Under the pieces are notes generated by a model that had not been told where the DNA came from, searched no databases, and saw only the letters and a list, made by a program, of their open reading frames with translations. The position numbers and the translations under genes are program-made. This document shows positions 27,617-41,171 of a stretch of 64,000 bases of DNA, piece after piece (positions within the stretch are counted from its first letter, which is position 1; every line of letters begins with the position of its first letter). The stretch lies in assembly GCA_024516035.1 (NCBI GenBank), contig CM044959.1, forward strand, positions 37,894,369 through 37,958,368, read 5' to 3'. Source of the DNA: Bactericera cockerelli. Taxonomy: Eukaryota > Arthropoda > Insecta > Hemiptera > Triozidae.

Positions 27617-28053
27617 CAGAATTCTCTGTAAGTTTCCCCAAACATTTAACTTTAGTAAAAATCAAGAAAAAAAATTGATATGTGACCATTGTCATTTACA
27701 ATATTATATTTTACAAATCAGTCAACCTATCTAAAACGAATAATTGTTTCCAGCTGTATATTATTAAATTGTGAGAAATCAATTTTCTGTGTATGCTGAT
27801 CTCTATAACCATAAAGAAGAATATTTCCTCAAAATTCTGAATGAGATTGTGTTTTCTTGGATTACACTGGTTTTATAGTTGAAAAATATGTCCACATTTA
27901 TTATTACTCTTTTTTGAACTTACTAACGAACTGTGTCTTTTGTGGACCATACTTTCTATACTCAATTTAATTAAAACGTTAGTAGGGTTAACTGACTTCA
28001 TTACAAAAATAGTTTTTACTAAAGTGAGTGTTTTATTTTCTCTTCATTTACAG

Positions 28054-28925
28054 GAAGCATTTGAACCCTACACCAAGGAGCACTACAGCTACACTACGAG
28101 TACGTACGAGATGAACCAAACTCTAGCCGAGACCATGTCAGCGTGCAAGCAAGCCCCCCCTTTACTGTTGATTATTATGTAAATGTAAAGTATACCCCAA
28201 CCCCCCCCTCTAGCTGTTACATAGTGTCAACTCTATAGTCCCATCCCCCCTCCCCCCCCTAATTAGTCTTGTATCTTCTTTTTTATTGTATTTCTGCACA
28301 CTTGTTTTTGGCTTTTCTCTCTTATTTTTTCGCTGTGGAAATTGTGAATGGTAAAAATACTACTTCTGATATCTACAGATATTTTAATCGGAAGTAACAA
28401 GTGAGAGGTTAGTTGAAATTATTGTGTAGGTATATTGAATTGTATGGAAAGCTGTGATGGGTGCGTTGTTCTTTGGTTGGTGGTGAATTAGGCTATCATT
28501 GCTGTTGTAAGCAGTTTGGCTACTGCGGGGGGAATGATGGTTCTGAACCACATATATATGTGCGATCAACCATCATGAGAACGTGGGCTTTTTCTTTACA
28601 AGCCATTAAACTCTTGAGAAACTGCAAGCCAGCCTGGCTTGTTACGGTTGGCGAGACACTGGTCTCCTCCCTGTTTAACATATTCCAGGCTCAGATAGAC
28701 CACCATTACTTTTCTGTGAAAATTCGAATCCGACCCTATGCATGAATTTTCCTGATTTCTTTGAGTATGTGAATAAGCACCCTGAGGATCAGGTGTTGGG
28801 AAATGTTTTAAGCATTACTCTAGGCTAGTGGTTACCTTCCACTTATATTATTTATTGCTATTTATCTTTCATAGGCATTAACCACGTCATTAGCACAACA
28901 AGACTTAAAACATATCAATAAATAC
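28054..28925 (+). other. Cdc42: Cdc42 3'UTR exon after an intron in the UTR
   Basis: Eleven bases after the TAA stop there is a good donor (TCTCT|GTAAGT, 27627/27628). The acceptor TTTACAG lies at 28053. The downstream exon begins GAAGCATTTGAACC and has an open frame of about 40 codons, but that frame cannot be reached without passing the Cdc42 stop. The junction is under 50 nt from the stop, so the mRNA should escape decay. A SINE (28495-28690) is embedded. AATAAA at about 28917-28924 is one possible 3' end. Confidence 0.5.
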
Positions 28926-28929
28926 CATT

Positions 28930-31900
28930 ATTCACCACCAATCAAGTGCAAATCCACCCATGGATAAAAGTGTAATTTGGTTGTCTAAGTTGTATATCAA
29001 TTCTACTTAAAGAAATTTTCTTCTCAGAAGGACTAAGTTCTCATCTTGCATATTGTTGTATTGTTTTGAAAGCTCACTGTTTTATTTTTTGCTTGCAACC
29101 AAGGTGGAATTCATGAACTCTCCTTCAGATGGAGCAGTTCTATGTCCTCTGTCTATATTTTTTTAATATAGAACTTTAAGTTTCAAACAAGACATTAAAA
29201 CGTGATGTTAAGGAGAATAACCAATGCCAAAAAAAAACGCGATGTTAGGAGTGAGCAAACTTCCTATCTGATTCAATTTTTTGGCTATTGGAATTGGATT
29301 GTATGTAGCATATGATTCCATCTTTTTTCCTTTACTTGGTTCGTTATATCTGAACTAATGAGATGCGTACCGTGGAGCTTCGACTCTAGTTCCAGCTTTC
29401 TCTGGTGACAGCAGAAAGTAGAGGCCCATTTACATAATCTGCCTATTCCTTCAGTTTTTTTGTACATATATTTTATTTTTATAATTTTTGTTGTTGGAAT
29501 TTCTAATCAAGATACATTGATAGTCGCCATACAGTGAAATATTTTCATAGGAGACTGTCTATTTGATAGTTTGTCTTTCCTTTGTTGTCTCGATTTTTTT
29601 CTTATAATTAAAATCACTAAAAAAAATTAAACTACTATATTTGTTTTAAGTTCGAATTTGAATTAATGGAAAACAGTGGTCATTGTGAACTGAAAAGATT
29701 TTGCATATCAAAAAAAAAACGGAGATATAACGGAAAGAATGTGCATTTATTACTTTTACTTCTACTACGCACTATTAGAACAGGGGACTTTATTTATTTT
29801 TCACTCTAATGAAATATATCTAACTTAATTATGTTTAAAGTCAGAATATCCTTTTACTAAAATTACTATAAATTTACATTTAAACACCTAAAATTAATTT
29901 CGAAATTTTAAACTTGTGCCATTTTTCTTGTGTTGGATAATGAAACTGTTCCCATCTACCTCTTCTTTGATATTTCGGTAACCAAGAAATAAATTACTCA
30001 AGTGCCTAGCGATCGATTTATCACGACTCCAATTAGTGTGCATATGCCCAATGAAAAAAACAACCGTGTCTTAATCTTCTAAGACCTAGTTTCACTATTC
30101 TCAAATAAACATCTTCTTTCAGTTTCCTCAACCACAATAATTGGAGGTATGATAATTTTATCTAGACAAATTTTGTCATGAATGCGACTTGGGCCGGGAT
30201 CTCACTGATTGCAATATTTTGTCTCGCAACTTTACGAAGCATTTCGCAAAGTTTCATGATATACTCTTCCTTTGGAATTAAATGATATCGAAGTGATAGA
30301 AAAATTGTTTCTCAACACTTTGCAACTCTTGTCCTTTAAAAATTCGTCACAAAATCCAGCGAATAGTTTCTAAACAAATTTTGCGCTCAATGGGATCCTG
30401 GTTTTAATGTTTAATGAAGCACTTGTGTAATCCTTTGTTTCATTACAATAAACACAAATACTTTCTGAACTGCAGGCGCGACGTAGGACCAAGTCGCTTC
30501 TTGCCTGCAGACGAAACAAAGACTCGTGTAATTAACAGATACTGTTGCGAAATCTAGTGACAAGGACCAAGGGGATTTCAAACTTTTCAGAAACAAGCTT
30601 TTCATGGGCGGGTTTTAAGGAAATAGCGGTTTCAAATATTAATGTTTTTAGTTTTCTTGATTAGTTATATTTTCAACCAAGTTTTTTTTTCCAAAACTTG
30701 AACAAACTAAATTTCTCCATTGTTAAAACAAGATGACTTCAGAATGATGCTGAAAGCAACATTGTTAAAAAAAAAAAATGAAATGAGGTTAAAAAGCTTT
30801 TATTTCCGAGTTTGAAATACCTTTGGTCCTAACTATGAGTGGAACTCGTCTCATGTATAAAATTAAAATTCTAACCTGTTCCAGCTTTGATATGATTTCA
30901 ATTGATAGTGAATCAATGTTAAGGCTACATTTGTAACACGTTTTTACATTCGTTTCAAGAGGCACTAGGCGAATTTTTGTTTATGAACTATCTAATCTAA
31001 ATTTAAATAAATTTTATGAAACCTTGAATATTCAACTTGAATAGTTTACTCAGCTTATTTTTCCCAAGTCGTGAACGAGATAAGTACTCGATATTGAAAT
31101 CTTCAGGTTTCTTTCTCATTCTGGCTTCTAGATTTTCTACCGGGGCGTATTCCGTCCTGGTGAATTATGATTTAGACAGTGGCTATTCGTACTGTGGAGG
31201 CTCGAGAAGGAATATTTCTTTGTTCTTCATAGAGAAATTACGAGCACATAAGCAGTCACGCGCCGTATTTGTATACTTGCGAAGTACACAGATATACAAG
31301 CTTTGACAATGAGTTAGTACGAGAAGCATCTGTCCATTATTATTTTTTACTGGTGATAGGAATGCAAGGGAAATTATTGTTCATTTGAAATCCATGTTTA
31401 TTTTTTGAAACTTATTTCGTTCGATTGATTTTGGCCTCTAAATCTTATTTATTAAATTTACATATATGTATAGGAAACGTTTCTTCTTTATGAATTAACT
31501 ACTTTTGAGTCATATCTACAAAAAAATCTATATTGAAAAAATATTTTTTAGACCAAGACATAAAAATTGACTTGCATCTTCTAGTCTCATCACGTCCTTG
31601 TAAAAATTTATGAGCGAGGAATTTTGACTAACAATATCCGAGACTATTTGCCCGGGGAAGTCACAACTTTTCTTTGATTGAAATACAATAGGCGATTTCA
31701 AAACTTGTAAATTTCTAAAAACTCATTGTATGAATTTTTTGCATTGAAAATGATAGAAGACTTTATGATTGCGAAAGGTCTTTAAATCTATCTGAAAATA
31801 TTTACTTCTTTTGAAAACATTTAAAGATAAAAACGTGAATTTCATTTGAGCACTCGCCTGGACAAGGCAATTGTAATTATTCTTATGACTACTTATCTTT

Positions 31901-32230
31901 ACCTATATACCTAGCGTAATAAATAACGTAATCATTACACGAAACTAAATTAAACAAACTGTAAACTAAAAACCAATTAATGGGATAATCTTTTGTGTGT
32001 ACTAATTACTCTTAATTATAATAATTATATATTTTATGTATTTTTTCAAATAAAAATAAAAGAAAAAGTTATTATAATCCTTTTTATATACAAAAAGATT
32101 TCAAGTTAGTTTTCTTTATGGAATAATTAGGAAGTTTCAGCTAATCATAATAATAAACTGGTGTGGCGCCACAAAACTTTTCTTATCACTTGGAAAAAGT
32201 CAAATTTCGCCACTGGTGTCTCAACGGCCG
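28930..32230. other. AT-rich spacer with no recognised gene
   Basis: About 3.3 kb of AT-rich sequence between Cdc42 and the 49-bp minisatellite. The ORFs (for example near 29285-29467 and 31037-31306) are short and lack family motifs or convincing splice contexts. I found no tandem or inverted repeat of note. It may be distal Cdc42 3'UTR or intergenic DNA. Confidence 0.5.
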
Positions 32231-32234
32231 TGCA

Positions 32235-33650
32235 ATCTCTTAGTTTCATTGAGAGGAGAGAGTAATGTAGTGGCGTGCTATTCTCATGTAGTTTCATTGA
32301 GAGGAGAGAGTAATGTAGTGACCGTGCTATTCTCATGTAGTTTCATTGAGAGGAGACAGTAGTGTAGTGGCCGTGCTATTCTCATGTAGTTTCATTGAGA
32401 GGAGACAGTAGTGTAGTGGCTGTGCTATTCTCATGTAGTTTCATTGAGACGAGAGAGTAATGTAGTGCTATTCTCATGTAGTTTCATTGAGAGGAGACAG
32501 TAGTGTAGTGGCCGTGCTATTCTCATGTAGTTTCATTGAGAGGAGACAGTAGTGTAGTGGCTGTGCTATTCTCATGTAGTTTCATTGAGAGAGAGAGTAA
32601 TGTAGTGCTATTCTCATGTAGTTTCATTGAGAGGAGACAGTAAGTAATGTAGTGGCCGTGCTATTCTCATGTAGTTTCATTGAGAGGAGACAGTAGTGTA
32701 GTGGCTGTGCTATTCTCATGTAGTTTCATTGAGAGGAGACAGTAGTGTAGTGGCCGTGTTATTCTCATGTAGTTTCATTGAGAGGAGACAGTAAGTAGTA
32801 GTGGCCGTGCTATTCTCATGTAGTTTCATTGAGAGGAGACAGTAGTGTAGTGGCCGTGCTATTCTCTCATGTAGTTTCATTGAGAGGAGACAGTAGTGTA
32901 GTGGCTGTGCTATTCTCATGTAGTTTCATTGAGAGGAGACAGTAATGTAGTGGCTGTGCTATTCTCATGTAGTTTCATTGAGAGGAGACAGTAAGTAGTG
33001 TAGTGGCCGTGCTATTCTCATGTAGTTTCATTGAGAGGAGACAGTAGTGTAGTGGCCGTGCTATTCTCATGTAGTTTCATTGAGAGGAGACAGTAGTGTA
33101 GTGGCCGTGTTATTCTCATGTAGTTTCATTGAGAGGAGACAGTAAGTAGTGTAGTGGCCGTGCTATTCTCATGTAGTTTCATTGAGAGGAGACAGTAGTG
33201 TAGTGGCTGTGCTATTCTCATGTAGTTTCATTGAGAGGAGACAGTAAGTAGTGTAGTGGCCGTGCTATTCTCATGTAGTTTCATTGAGAGGAGACAGTAA
33301 GTAGTGTAGTGGCCGTGCTATTCTCATGTAGTTTCATTGAGAGGAGACAGTAAGTAATGTAGTGGCCGTGCTATTCTCAGGTAGTTTCATTGAGAGGAGA
33401 CAGTAGTGTAGTGGCCGTGCTATTCTCATGTAGTTTCATTGAGAGGAGACAGTAGTGTAGTGGCCGTGCTATTCTCATGTAGTTTCATTGAGAGGAGAGA
33501 GTAGTGTAGTGGCCGTGCTATTCTCATGTAGTTTCATTGAGAGGAGAGAGTAGTGTAGTGGCCGTGCTATTCTCATGTAGTTTCATTGAGAGGAGACAGT
33601 AATGTAGTGGCCGTGCTATTCTCATGTAGTTTCATTGAGAGCAGACTGCT
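32235..33650 (-). repeat. 49-bp minisatellite, about 29 copies
   Basis: The unit (plus strand) runs TAGTTTCATTGAGAGGAGAC then AGTAGTGTAGTGGCCGTGCT then ATTCTCATG. Some copies carry a 4-bp insertion (AGTAAGTAGTG), some lose the GGCCGT segment, and sporadic C/T changes mark subtypes. Read on the minus strand the array continues without a gap from an ORF that encodes a membrane segment (33573-33806). The 49-bp period is not a multiple of three, so the frame closes after one unit. Confidence 0.97.
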
Positions 33651-33806
33651 ATTCTCATGGCTCGTAATCCTCATATAGTGAAACATGCGGCTCATGTTCT
33701 GACCGGATAGTAGCAAGAACACAGCTGAGAGGAAGCTATACATGAACACGATCACCAGAACCCACGCTGCCATAAACATGAACGCCGCACGATGAGAGTG
33801 GATCAT
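33573..33806 (-). CDS. Orphan membrane-segment ORF running into the 49-bp array
   Basis: This is a 77-codon open frame, possibly entered through a GTACAG acceptor just upstream. Its first ~45 residues are unlike the surrounding AT-rich DNA in base composition and contain a strong hydrophobic segment, from AAFMFMAAWVLVIVFMYSFL through AVFLLL, followed by SGQNMSRMFHYM. The last ~30 residues are translated minisatellite (STATTLLSPLNETT, then TGA). The spacing R...W...Y...L of the hydrophobic part loosely resembles the M3 helix of insect ionotropic receptors, but that is weak inference. It could be a last exon of an unseen gene, a gene fragment or a chance frame. Confidence 0.35.
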   Translation of the reverse strand: MIHSHRAAFMFMAAWVLVIVFMYSFLSAVFLLLSGQNMSRMFHYMRITSHENSSLLSMKLHENSTATTLLSPLNETT

Positions 33807-33839
33807 TTTATTTCTGTACTTCTAACCAGATAGGATTTT

Positions 33840-36800
33840 TTAAAAAGAAAATTCTTGGAATTAAAGAGGTTGTTCAAAGACAACGGTAATGCACTACAGT
33901 CACCTCGATCCCTAGATAGGAGTCTATTTCACTCTTAAAAGGCTTACTTGGGTGGAGTTATTGATTTAACTGTGAAATCTTACAAGCTTGACAGCAACTG
34001 ACCTTTGGATCCTATGCTTACATTCGGCAGGTATGGCTCAGTTCTCTGAATATTATCAAAGAGAAAGTGGCTGACGCAGATGTCCTTATGGGAGTTCCAT
34101 CACAACAACAACTGTCCTTTTTTATGCTTCGCTGTCAGTTCTCATTTCTCTTACAGGAAAAATACCTGGTAGTTGAGGTACAATTTGACGAATCAATGGC
34201 CTCAAAGCTTATAAAGCAGATAATGCTAGTACGTACATTATTACACTAACATCTATGATATTTTCATTATATAATTCCAATTTAGATTGGAAATTATTGC
34301 CAACAGACAAGAACTATTGACGTTCCTCTAATTATTCAGCTTGAGCAGGTGAGATTAACAGCCGCTTTGGTAATGAATTTTCAAACAGAGGATTTTTTTT
34401 CAACGTCCCTCCGATTTTTCAAATCTTCCAAGAGAGATCCCTGGTAGATGCCTCTGTATGTACTTCCAATGATGGGGTCTATGAGAGTCTGCAAATGAAG
34501 ATGAGGACATATTAAAAAGATATTTGGTTTTCGCCCAACCAATCTTAATGAGCTGAAGATGTTAATTATTATTCATCAAGAAATCGCACGGGTCCCCGTT
34601 TTTCTTCAATCTATAAATATCGCAGTTTTATTAGCTTTTCAAAAAAGTAAGTTACAAACCAGTAACCTCCAGGTTAGAGAGAGGTCCTCTGCCTCAACGA
34701 ATAAGCCACTGAGGTCGTTATTATTATACTGTCTATGATAACTCAATGAGATAAAATGTCTATCCGAATCACTGCTGTCTGTCACACAGACTACAGTCAA
34801 GTATAATATAATATAATGTAATCGTAATATTTAGTAATAATAATTCACTCATTTATACTGCTCGATTAGGACTGAAGAGTCCTAGCAGTTGTTTTGATGT
34901 TACTTTGTTGACACATTGTTGCTTTTGTTTTGATTATGTAGACAAAGTCTCAATTAAATGAGGAAAATTTTATGCATTGGGAGGGATTCGAACCAACAGA
35001 CCCCCCTACCTGGATTACCAGACTTGCGTCTTAACCACTCGACTATCAATGCATGTCATGTTTTTCTCGTACTAGTTTTAAATGACAAGCTCATCTTCTG
35101 AACACAGGTTTCTCTCAATGTGTAAAGAAATAAAATACTTAATCTTTTTATTTTAGGGACGACTGACTCGGTCAAAGAAAACAAACCCTAGCGGTGACTA
35201 TGAGCTTTGAAGCAAAATTAAGCGATATTTATGTTTATGATATACATACATAGTTAAGGTCAATGATAAAAATATGAGCCGCAGTAGTTACAAACTTACC
35301 ACAGCCAAAATATTAATAAGAGTGATGATCTTTTTTATCCGCTAAAAAAATCACTCACAACAATACGAAAAAAGGCAACTCTATTGTACTTCCTTTACAA
35401 TGTTCGATAACCGATAACTTACTCAGGTAATTTACGTTTTTTATGTGAAAAACAATCGAGATATTCGAGGTATGTAGGTATTTTTCATAAAAATTGAACT
35501 GATTAATCAAAGCTAGTATTACACGGACTGGTGTGTGATAGCGAACTAATGCACCTGGCGTTGAGTAATGAACAACTATTGACACAGCCACTGGTGTCCC
35601 TGTGGGAACTATTACGACTGTATGTTGCCTCTCACTGTATGGGTCCGAACAATACCAGATTCCAGTGGGGAATTTTATTTGGGGGAAGAAACTTGATAGC
35701 AGAGCAGGTTTTCCGGCAGCTCCCAAGCAATTTTTTTGAAATAACGAATTGTCCAAAGACTAAATACAAGGTTCAACGAATAAATTCGTAGTATTGAAAT
35801 TTTGATTAAATGGCATCAGATTTTTCTTCTAAAATAAACGAGTACCTACTCCATACGTCATGATGGTTGAACGCCAGATATAAAAATCGTATTTTGGCAC
35901 TGAAACGTCACACAAACTGAGTGGATCCGGGAATAGCCAGCATCAAGAAGGTTTGGATTTGAATGGTCCCCCTTCCAATTCCTAACCTCGCTGAACGTGG
36001 TTTAACTTTAGTGGTAAAATGAGAATTAGTGTATTCAACGCGCCATCGACACTGTTGATTACAATTACTTGCCTTTCTATAAGATAAGGAAAGTAAAAAA
36101 AGGTCGTTGGTTAAAACTTGTTTGTTCTCTCCTAGTAAATGGAACGCCTCGAGACAGTGCTCACTTATTTGCATGCTTTTTGAAACCCAGTCACTAAATT
36201 TTTTTATAGAAAAACGTACCTTTGAATACTCTCATGCCAACTCGACACCTACCTACATGGGAAATATTGTTGTCTCTCTCATCCATTAGACATTAGAGGA
36301 AGACATATAACAGCATGGCCAAGTCATAACATTGACCACAAAGGTCTCAAAGGGCTGCAATTTCACGGCTACAAAAAAGGCTGCTGACAAACACTTCCAT
36401 ATCGGGGAAGTAAAATGAGAAGAAAATAATTTGCTTTGCAAAAGTCGATTCCGCTGTTTTATTATAAATTTTAACATTTAAAAATACATCTTCCGAGGAA
36501 AAATCATCGTGAGGTTTCCATATTACAAGAAAAATATAAAAATTAACATTAGAAAAAAGGGTTCCCTATATAAATAGAATGAATTCGTAGCATAAACAAT
36601 AAAATGATTAGCTATGTTTAAAAGTTCAAGTCTGGTATTATTAATAACTATGTTGAAATATTGTTACTAGATCAAAATAATTCAAGACCGTCATCTCTGC
36701 AACCCGTAACGATTTTAAGCTGTGTAAATTTTCTTCCAGAGTTTGCCCGGCCAGTTTTAGGATCAGAGACTTTCAATTCAAGAGGTCCGCTTGTTGAACC

Positions 36801-39800
36801 TAAGAGACTATTTTATATGTAGGTACAAAAAATTATGTAGACATTTTTTATTTCACTAGAACATAAAAAAAAGAAAATCTGTCATGGTGAAAAAATTCCA
36901 GTAAAAAAAGTAATAATGATTGATTTAAAATACCAGCCTTGAACTTGACAGACTACAATGAAATATTTCATACAAGTTGTTGTAAATTATAAACAAAAGA
37001 AGTGAACATGAAAAACATGACTGAATCACTCGATAAAAAACTATGATTATTTTGAGACTCGAATCTCGGACTTTGAGGTTGGTATGAAAAAATTAATTTT
37101 TCAAAACACTTGTTTTTTTGAAGATTTCATGGTAGTCGGAAGGAGACTTAATTATTTGATAAGTATCTAAAATTGAAATTTGCAAAGGTGAGGTTTTTAA
37201 TTTCAACTTATAGCTGACTGAGTTCATCAAGCAAGTCTTCTCTTTCAGCTTATGATAAATTAACGAAGTCGATAGCTAATACTTACTCTACTTTCCTTGT
37301 CCATATGAGTGTTGTGTCAAAGTGGAACTCCTTACGTGTCCTGTGTTTAGTGTATTGTATTGTGTTGTTCTACTATTAAATTCAATAGAGAACAAGTATC
37401 AAATATGCACTTAAAACCGAATCTACAATGAAAATATTTGTTGAAGGTTGATAATAAAAATGTCCAATTGCCTAGTTAGTATACATGGACTTTACCGCCC
37501 GTACTCTATGGCTTTTAGCCAGATGCGCAATACAGACCACATCTGATTTGGGAAAGAAAGATGGGATTGTACTCATTCCTACAACCGAGAGCAGAAATTA
37601 TAGGCAGAGTGCTCTGATCTTCACGATTTTCGAAAGAGCGTCTGGTATTAAATTAAACAAGTCCCGACTCCCGTGGAACTGAGTTTCTGATTTTCTTTTT
37701 CGCCTCATTCTCGTGAGTTTTACATGTCACCTTTGTTCAACTCGGGCTCAATCAATTTCCTGGTTTTATTCAATATATTCCGTGATTAGTTACTTCAAGC
37801 AGGTTGAAACACAAATATTTTCTGCAAAGCTCAATCTGGTCAAGTGGTCAAGGACAAAAAAAGCAAGAAAATACTTAGTTATCTGAAACCAAATGGTCAG
37901 CATTTTGATTTTAGGTCGGTAATAAAATTCAAAATTAACTTAGGGTTCATGGGCCTCATCTGGCAATATTTTGTTAGAATTTGATAATCATTATCATTGA
38001 GTAGCAGCATCGTGTTCGATGGTTGTCAAACTTGATTTTTTCATCAAGTTTATACAAGAAGACTGGCTAATAATTAACAAGGGCCCCCAGAACCAAGTAA
38101 ATGAAAGTCTGATGTTTCCACTTCTATACTAACTTTGCTCAAGATAGCCAATAAGCAAAGCTAGTGCAAAAGTGAAAAATACAGATTTAATGCTTTAAGT
38201 ACTACCATCAGCCATAAGTTTAAACCATCAGCTCAGGTGGGCTATCTAGGGCCATGGAGATGCCAGTCTCCAAATAAAAGTTTACAATATCCTTTTTATT
38301 ATGTACTGCAAACATTTTGTTATTATACACAATAATCCTCGCAATGCAAACTTGCACTCTGTGTAAAAAAAAAAAAAAAAAAAAAACATATCAAATCTTT
38401 CATAGCTCAAAATCTTTAAGTCTACCTGTAAATATTGCCTGAATATAATTAATACAAGGGGAAAAATTAAGTTAATAATGGGCTCTAGTTAAAAAATAAA
38501 TTAATGGGCTGAAATATAAAACGAGTAATACAGGAAATACGTAGGTAGTTAAAAATATTTATAAAACTTTTAAAATTATTTTGTATGAATTTTGTATTAA
38601 AAAATGCAGGTATTGAAGTATTTCTTATAACGTATGAAACAAAAAATACGAGAACCTATTTTTGAATACATTCTTTTTTTTAGACATAAAATAAAAGTTT
38701 TATATTTAGTACAAATAAAAGTTTTAGGAATTTTTTGAGTGGAATTCTACAGTCAATTTTGACGTGAGCTAAAAGCATTAGGACGCTGGGAGAAGAATAA
38801 GGAGACCATTTTCCTCATTAAAATTAAATTACATGGCAGTATTTTTTTCTCAATATTTATGTCAGGTCTTATCCTAGGGCTTATTTGAAAATGCATTACA
38901 ATATTTAGTTAGCACTAGCAAAATTGTCTTATGGTAAACAGTACGGCAAAGGCATAACAATCACGCCAATTATGGGATTTCTCGGTTAAAAATTCATGAA
39001 CTCTGAAAAAATTAACAATCAAAAGTTCTTAATTGTGTTTCCTTCTTAAATTACAAACTGAAATTGTTTCTTCTTTAAAAAAATCATGTTTTTTATTATA
39101 TACGATTAAAAAATAGGTTGCTATTTACAAGTCATATAAATCTAATTTGTACACGATACAAAAAAGTGGAACTTACATATTATAATACGAAAATTCGAAT
39201 AAAATTATGAGGGTTTGTTTTCCAAATAATTGTGAACGAGAAATAATGGCTTGACGTCCGGCAGGCATGAGTAAATAAATTATCACAATTTGAAGACAAA
39301 GGAAAAATATCTTTATCTTCTTAATCAGGAAGTTACACATTGGTAAGTTTATATCGAACTCTGGAATATATTTCCATTTATTTTGTTGTTGCTATTTACA
39401 AGTTGCTATCCAGAAAGGCAACGCATCTTCTGTGATGGGGACACGAATGGAAGATATACTTTTTTGTAAAATTTTAGAAACACATTAATAAAAATGAAAT
39501 CGAAATTCCATTAGATATTCCCTTTCAATTCATCATGTCAATAAAATTACAGTTGCTATATTTATTTTTGTTTTTTTATTCTTCACATTTAGTCCAATCT
39601 TCAACACAGTAATTTATAAAAGTAAAAAATTGAATAATCAAGTACAAGAAGACATACAGTGGTCAACTGGTGTGACTCTTGAGCCATGGGTCTCAAGTTT
39701 GAATATTTTATCGAGTTATAATTTTTCTGCATGTTTAACTTATATAATTTATTTAAATATTTCAATGACTTATTCAGAAAACACCCCTAATTAACTTTAT

Positions 39801-40850
39801 GATTTTGAACTTGTATTGAGCTACCACATTTGTGAATTATCCTGAGTAAAACAATTATTGCATTAAATACACAAAGAGGTTACAATGATTGATACTTTTA
39901 CATATAAGTATTCCACGTTAAATTAGTGCTTAAATGAGACCGCCGGCTCGGGATAAGCAAACAGTTCAATACTATAAAAGAGCAAATTAATTACTTATAT
40001 TTAATAATTCGGTTTTATGGGATGAAAATGCTAGATTTTCATCCTATAGAACATAATATTATAGTTTTAGTTTTTTTCTTCTCCTTGCCTTTTGTAAAAA
40101 TGTTGTTTGTTCAAGAAAGAAGAAACAATAGCAATAATGAGACGGCAGTAGCTTCAATACAGTTCACGTTTTAAAGTTTTTCACAATAAACAATAAACCT
40201 CTAGAAAAACAAAAATATGTCGCTAAGTAAATTAATAGTACATCGGATTTAAAAATATTTTTTGATTTTAATTAGGATGGAGGAGGGAAAATAAACAAAT
40301 AAGTGTTATAATATGGTACAACTAGAATAATAAATAGAATTCCAACCGATTCCTAGCAGTTCAATAAATTATTTACAGGCAGTTTTCATTTGTTGCAGTC
40401 ACACAGAGAGAAGAGAGAGAAGTAAAAAATGCTCTACAGTATGAAGGGTTAAAAAAAAAAAAAATCGAAAAAATCTCCGATACTAAAAATTGAACAAATA
40501 CCAAGTGTGCAAGTCAAAGTTCACCAAGAACTCATTTCTGTTTCAAACTTGGCTTAAAAGATAAAATTCTTTGTCGAATATTAAAAATCAATTTTGAAAT
40601 ATTGACTCATTAGTCAATAGGATACTAATTATACCTTACAACTTAAAGGTAATATAGAGTAAAAATGTACCTTTCCTTGTTAGGCAAAGTATTGTTGAAC
40701 TTGTTTAAGCATCTGATGATAACAGTTCGAATGGAATCAGGTTGCGTTGACAAGAAGAATCAACTGACCGCAATCCTTCTTTTACACAAGCACTAATCCA
40801 GCCTTCAGGCTTACAAAAGAAAAAATCTAGACTTCAGACTTATTATTGTA
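33840..40850. other. Spacer with scattered SINE pieces and no confident gene
   Basis: About 7 kb, AT-rich. It holds tRNA-like SINE fragments (34650-34725, 34975-35050), a reversed 5S-headed SINE (35925-36065), a tail of another SINE (36285-36385) and a fragment near 38080-38115 matching the repeat at 5838-6035. At 35531-35756 both strands are open for over 70 codons, with no family recognised. The remaining ORFs are short and unsupported. Confidence 0.5.
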
Positions 40851-40859
40851 AGTTCTCCT

Positions 40860-41130
40860 TGTAGGGTTTTCCACTACACCCTTACAATTAACACTGCGAC
40901 TTAGTTAGATCTATTTTGACAGTTGTTTCTATTATGTTTTAACGTCCTGATTTGAGTTGTTCAGGACGGGTGTTTTACCCTCCATTCACTGGAAATTTAC
41001 TTACTTACTTATCCGTGTCCAATTGGAAATTCGACTTTCACTGGAAATCATACTAGGTATCCCCACCTTAACCATTTCCGACCCAACGTAGCCTGGGATG
41101 GGCCGGAAATACCAGCCTCGCGTGTTTCTT
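40860..41130 (-). mobile_element. Family B SINE remnant next to the 43-bp array
   Basis: Diverged reverse copy (CGGGTGTTTTACCCTCCATTC...). It lies about 40 bp from the left edge of the minisatellite. The promoter end is degraded. Confidence 0.65.
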
Positions 41131-41171
41131 GCTATTTCAATATCAAGCTTACATTAGGACTAGTTACTTCT

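Noticed and set aside
28054..28182. Alternative C-terminal coding exon for Cdc42
   Set aside because: The upstream splice site is after the TAA stop, and the frame lacks a CaaX box.
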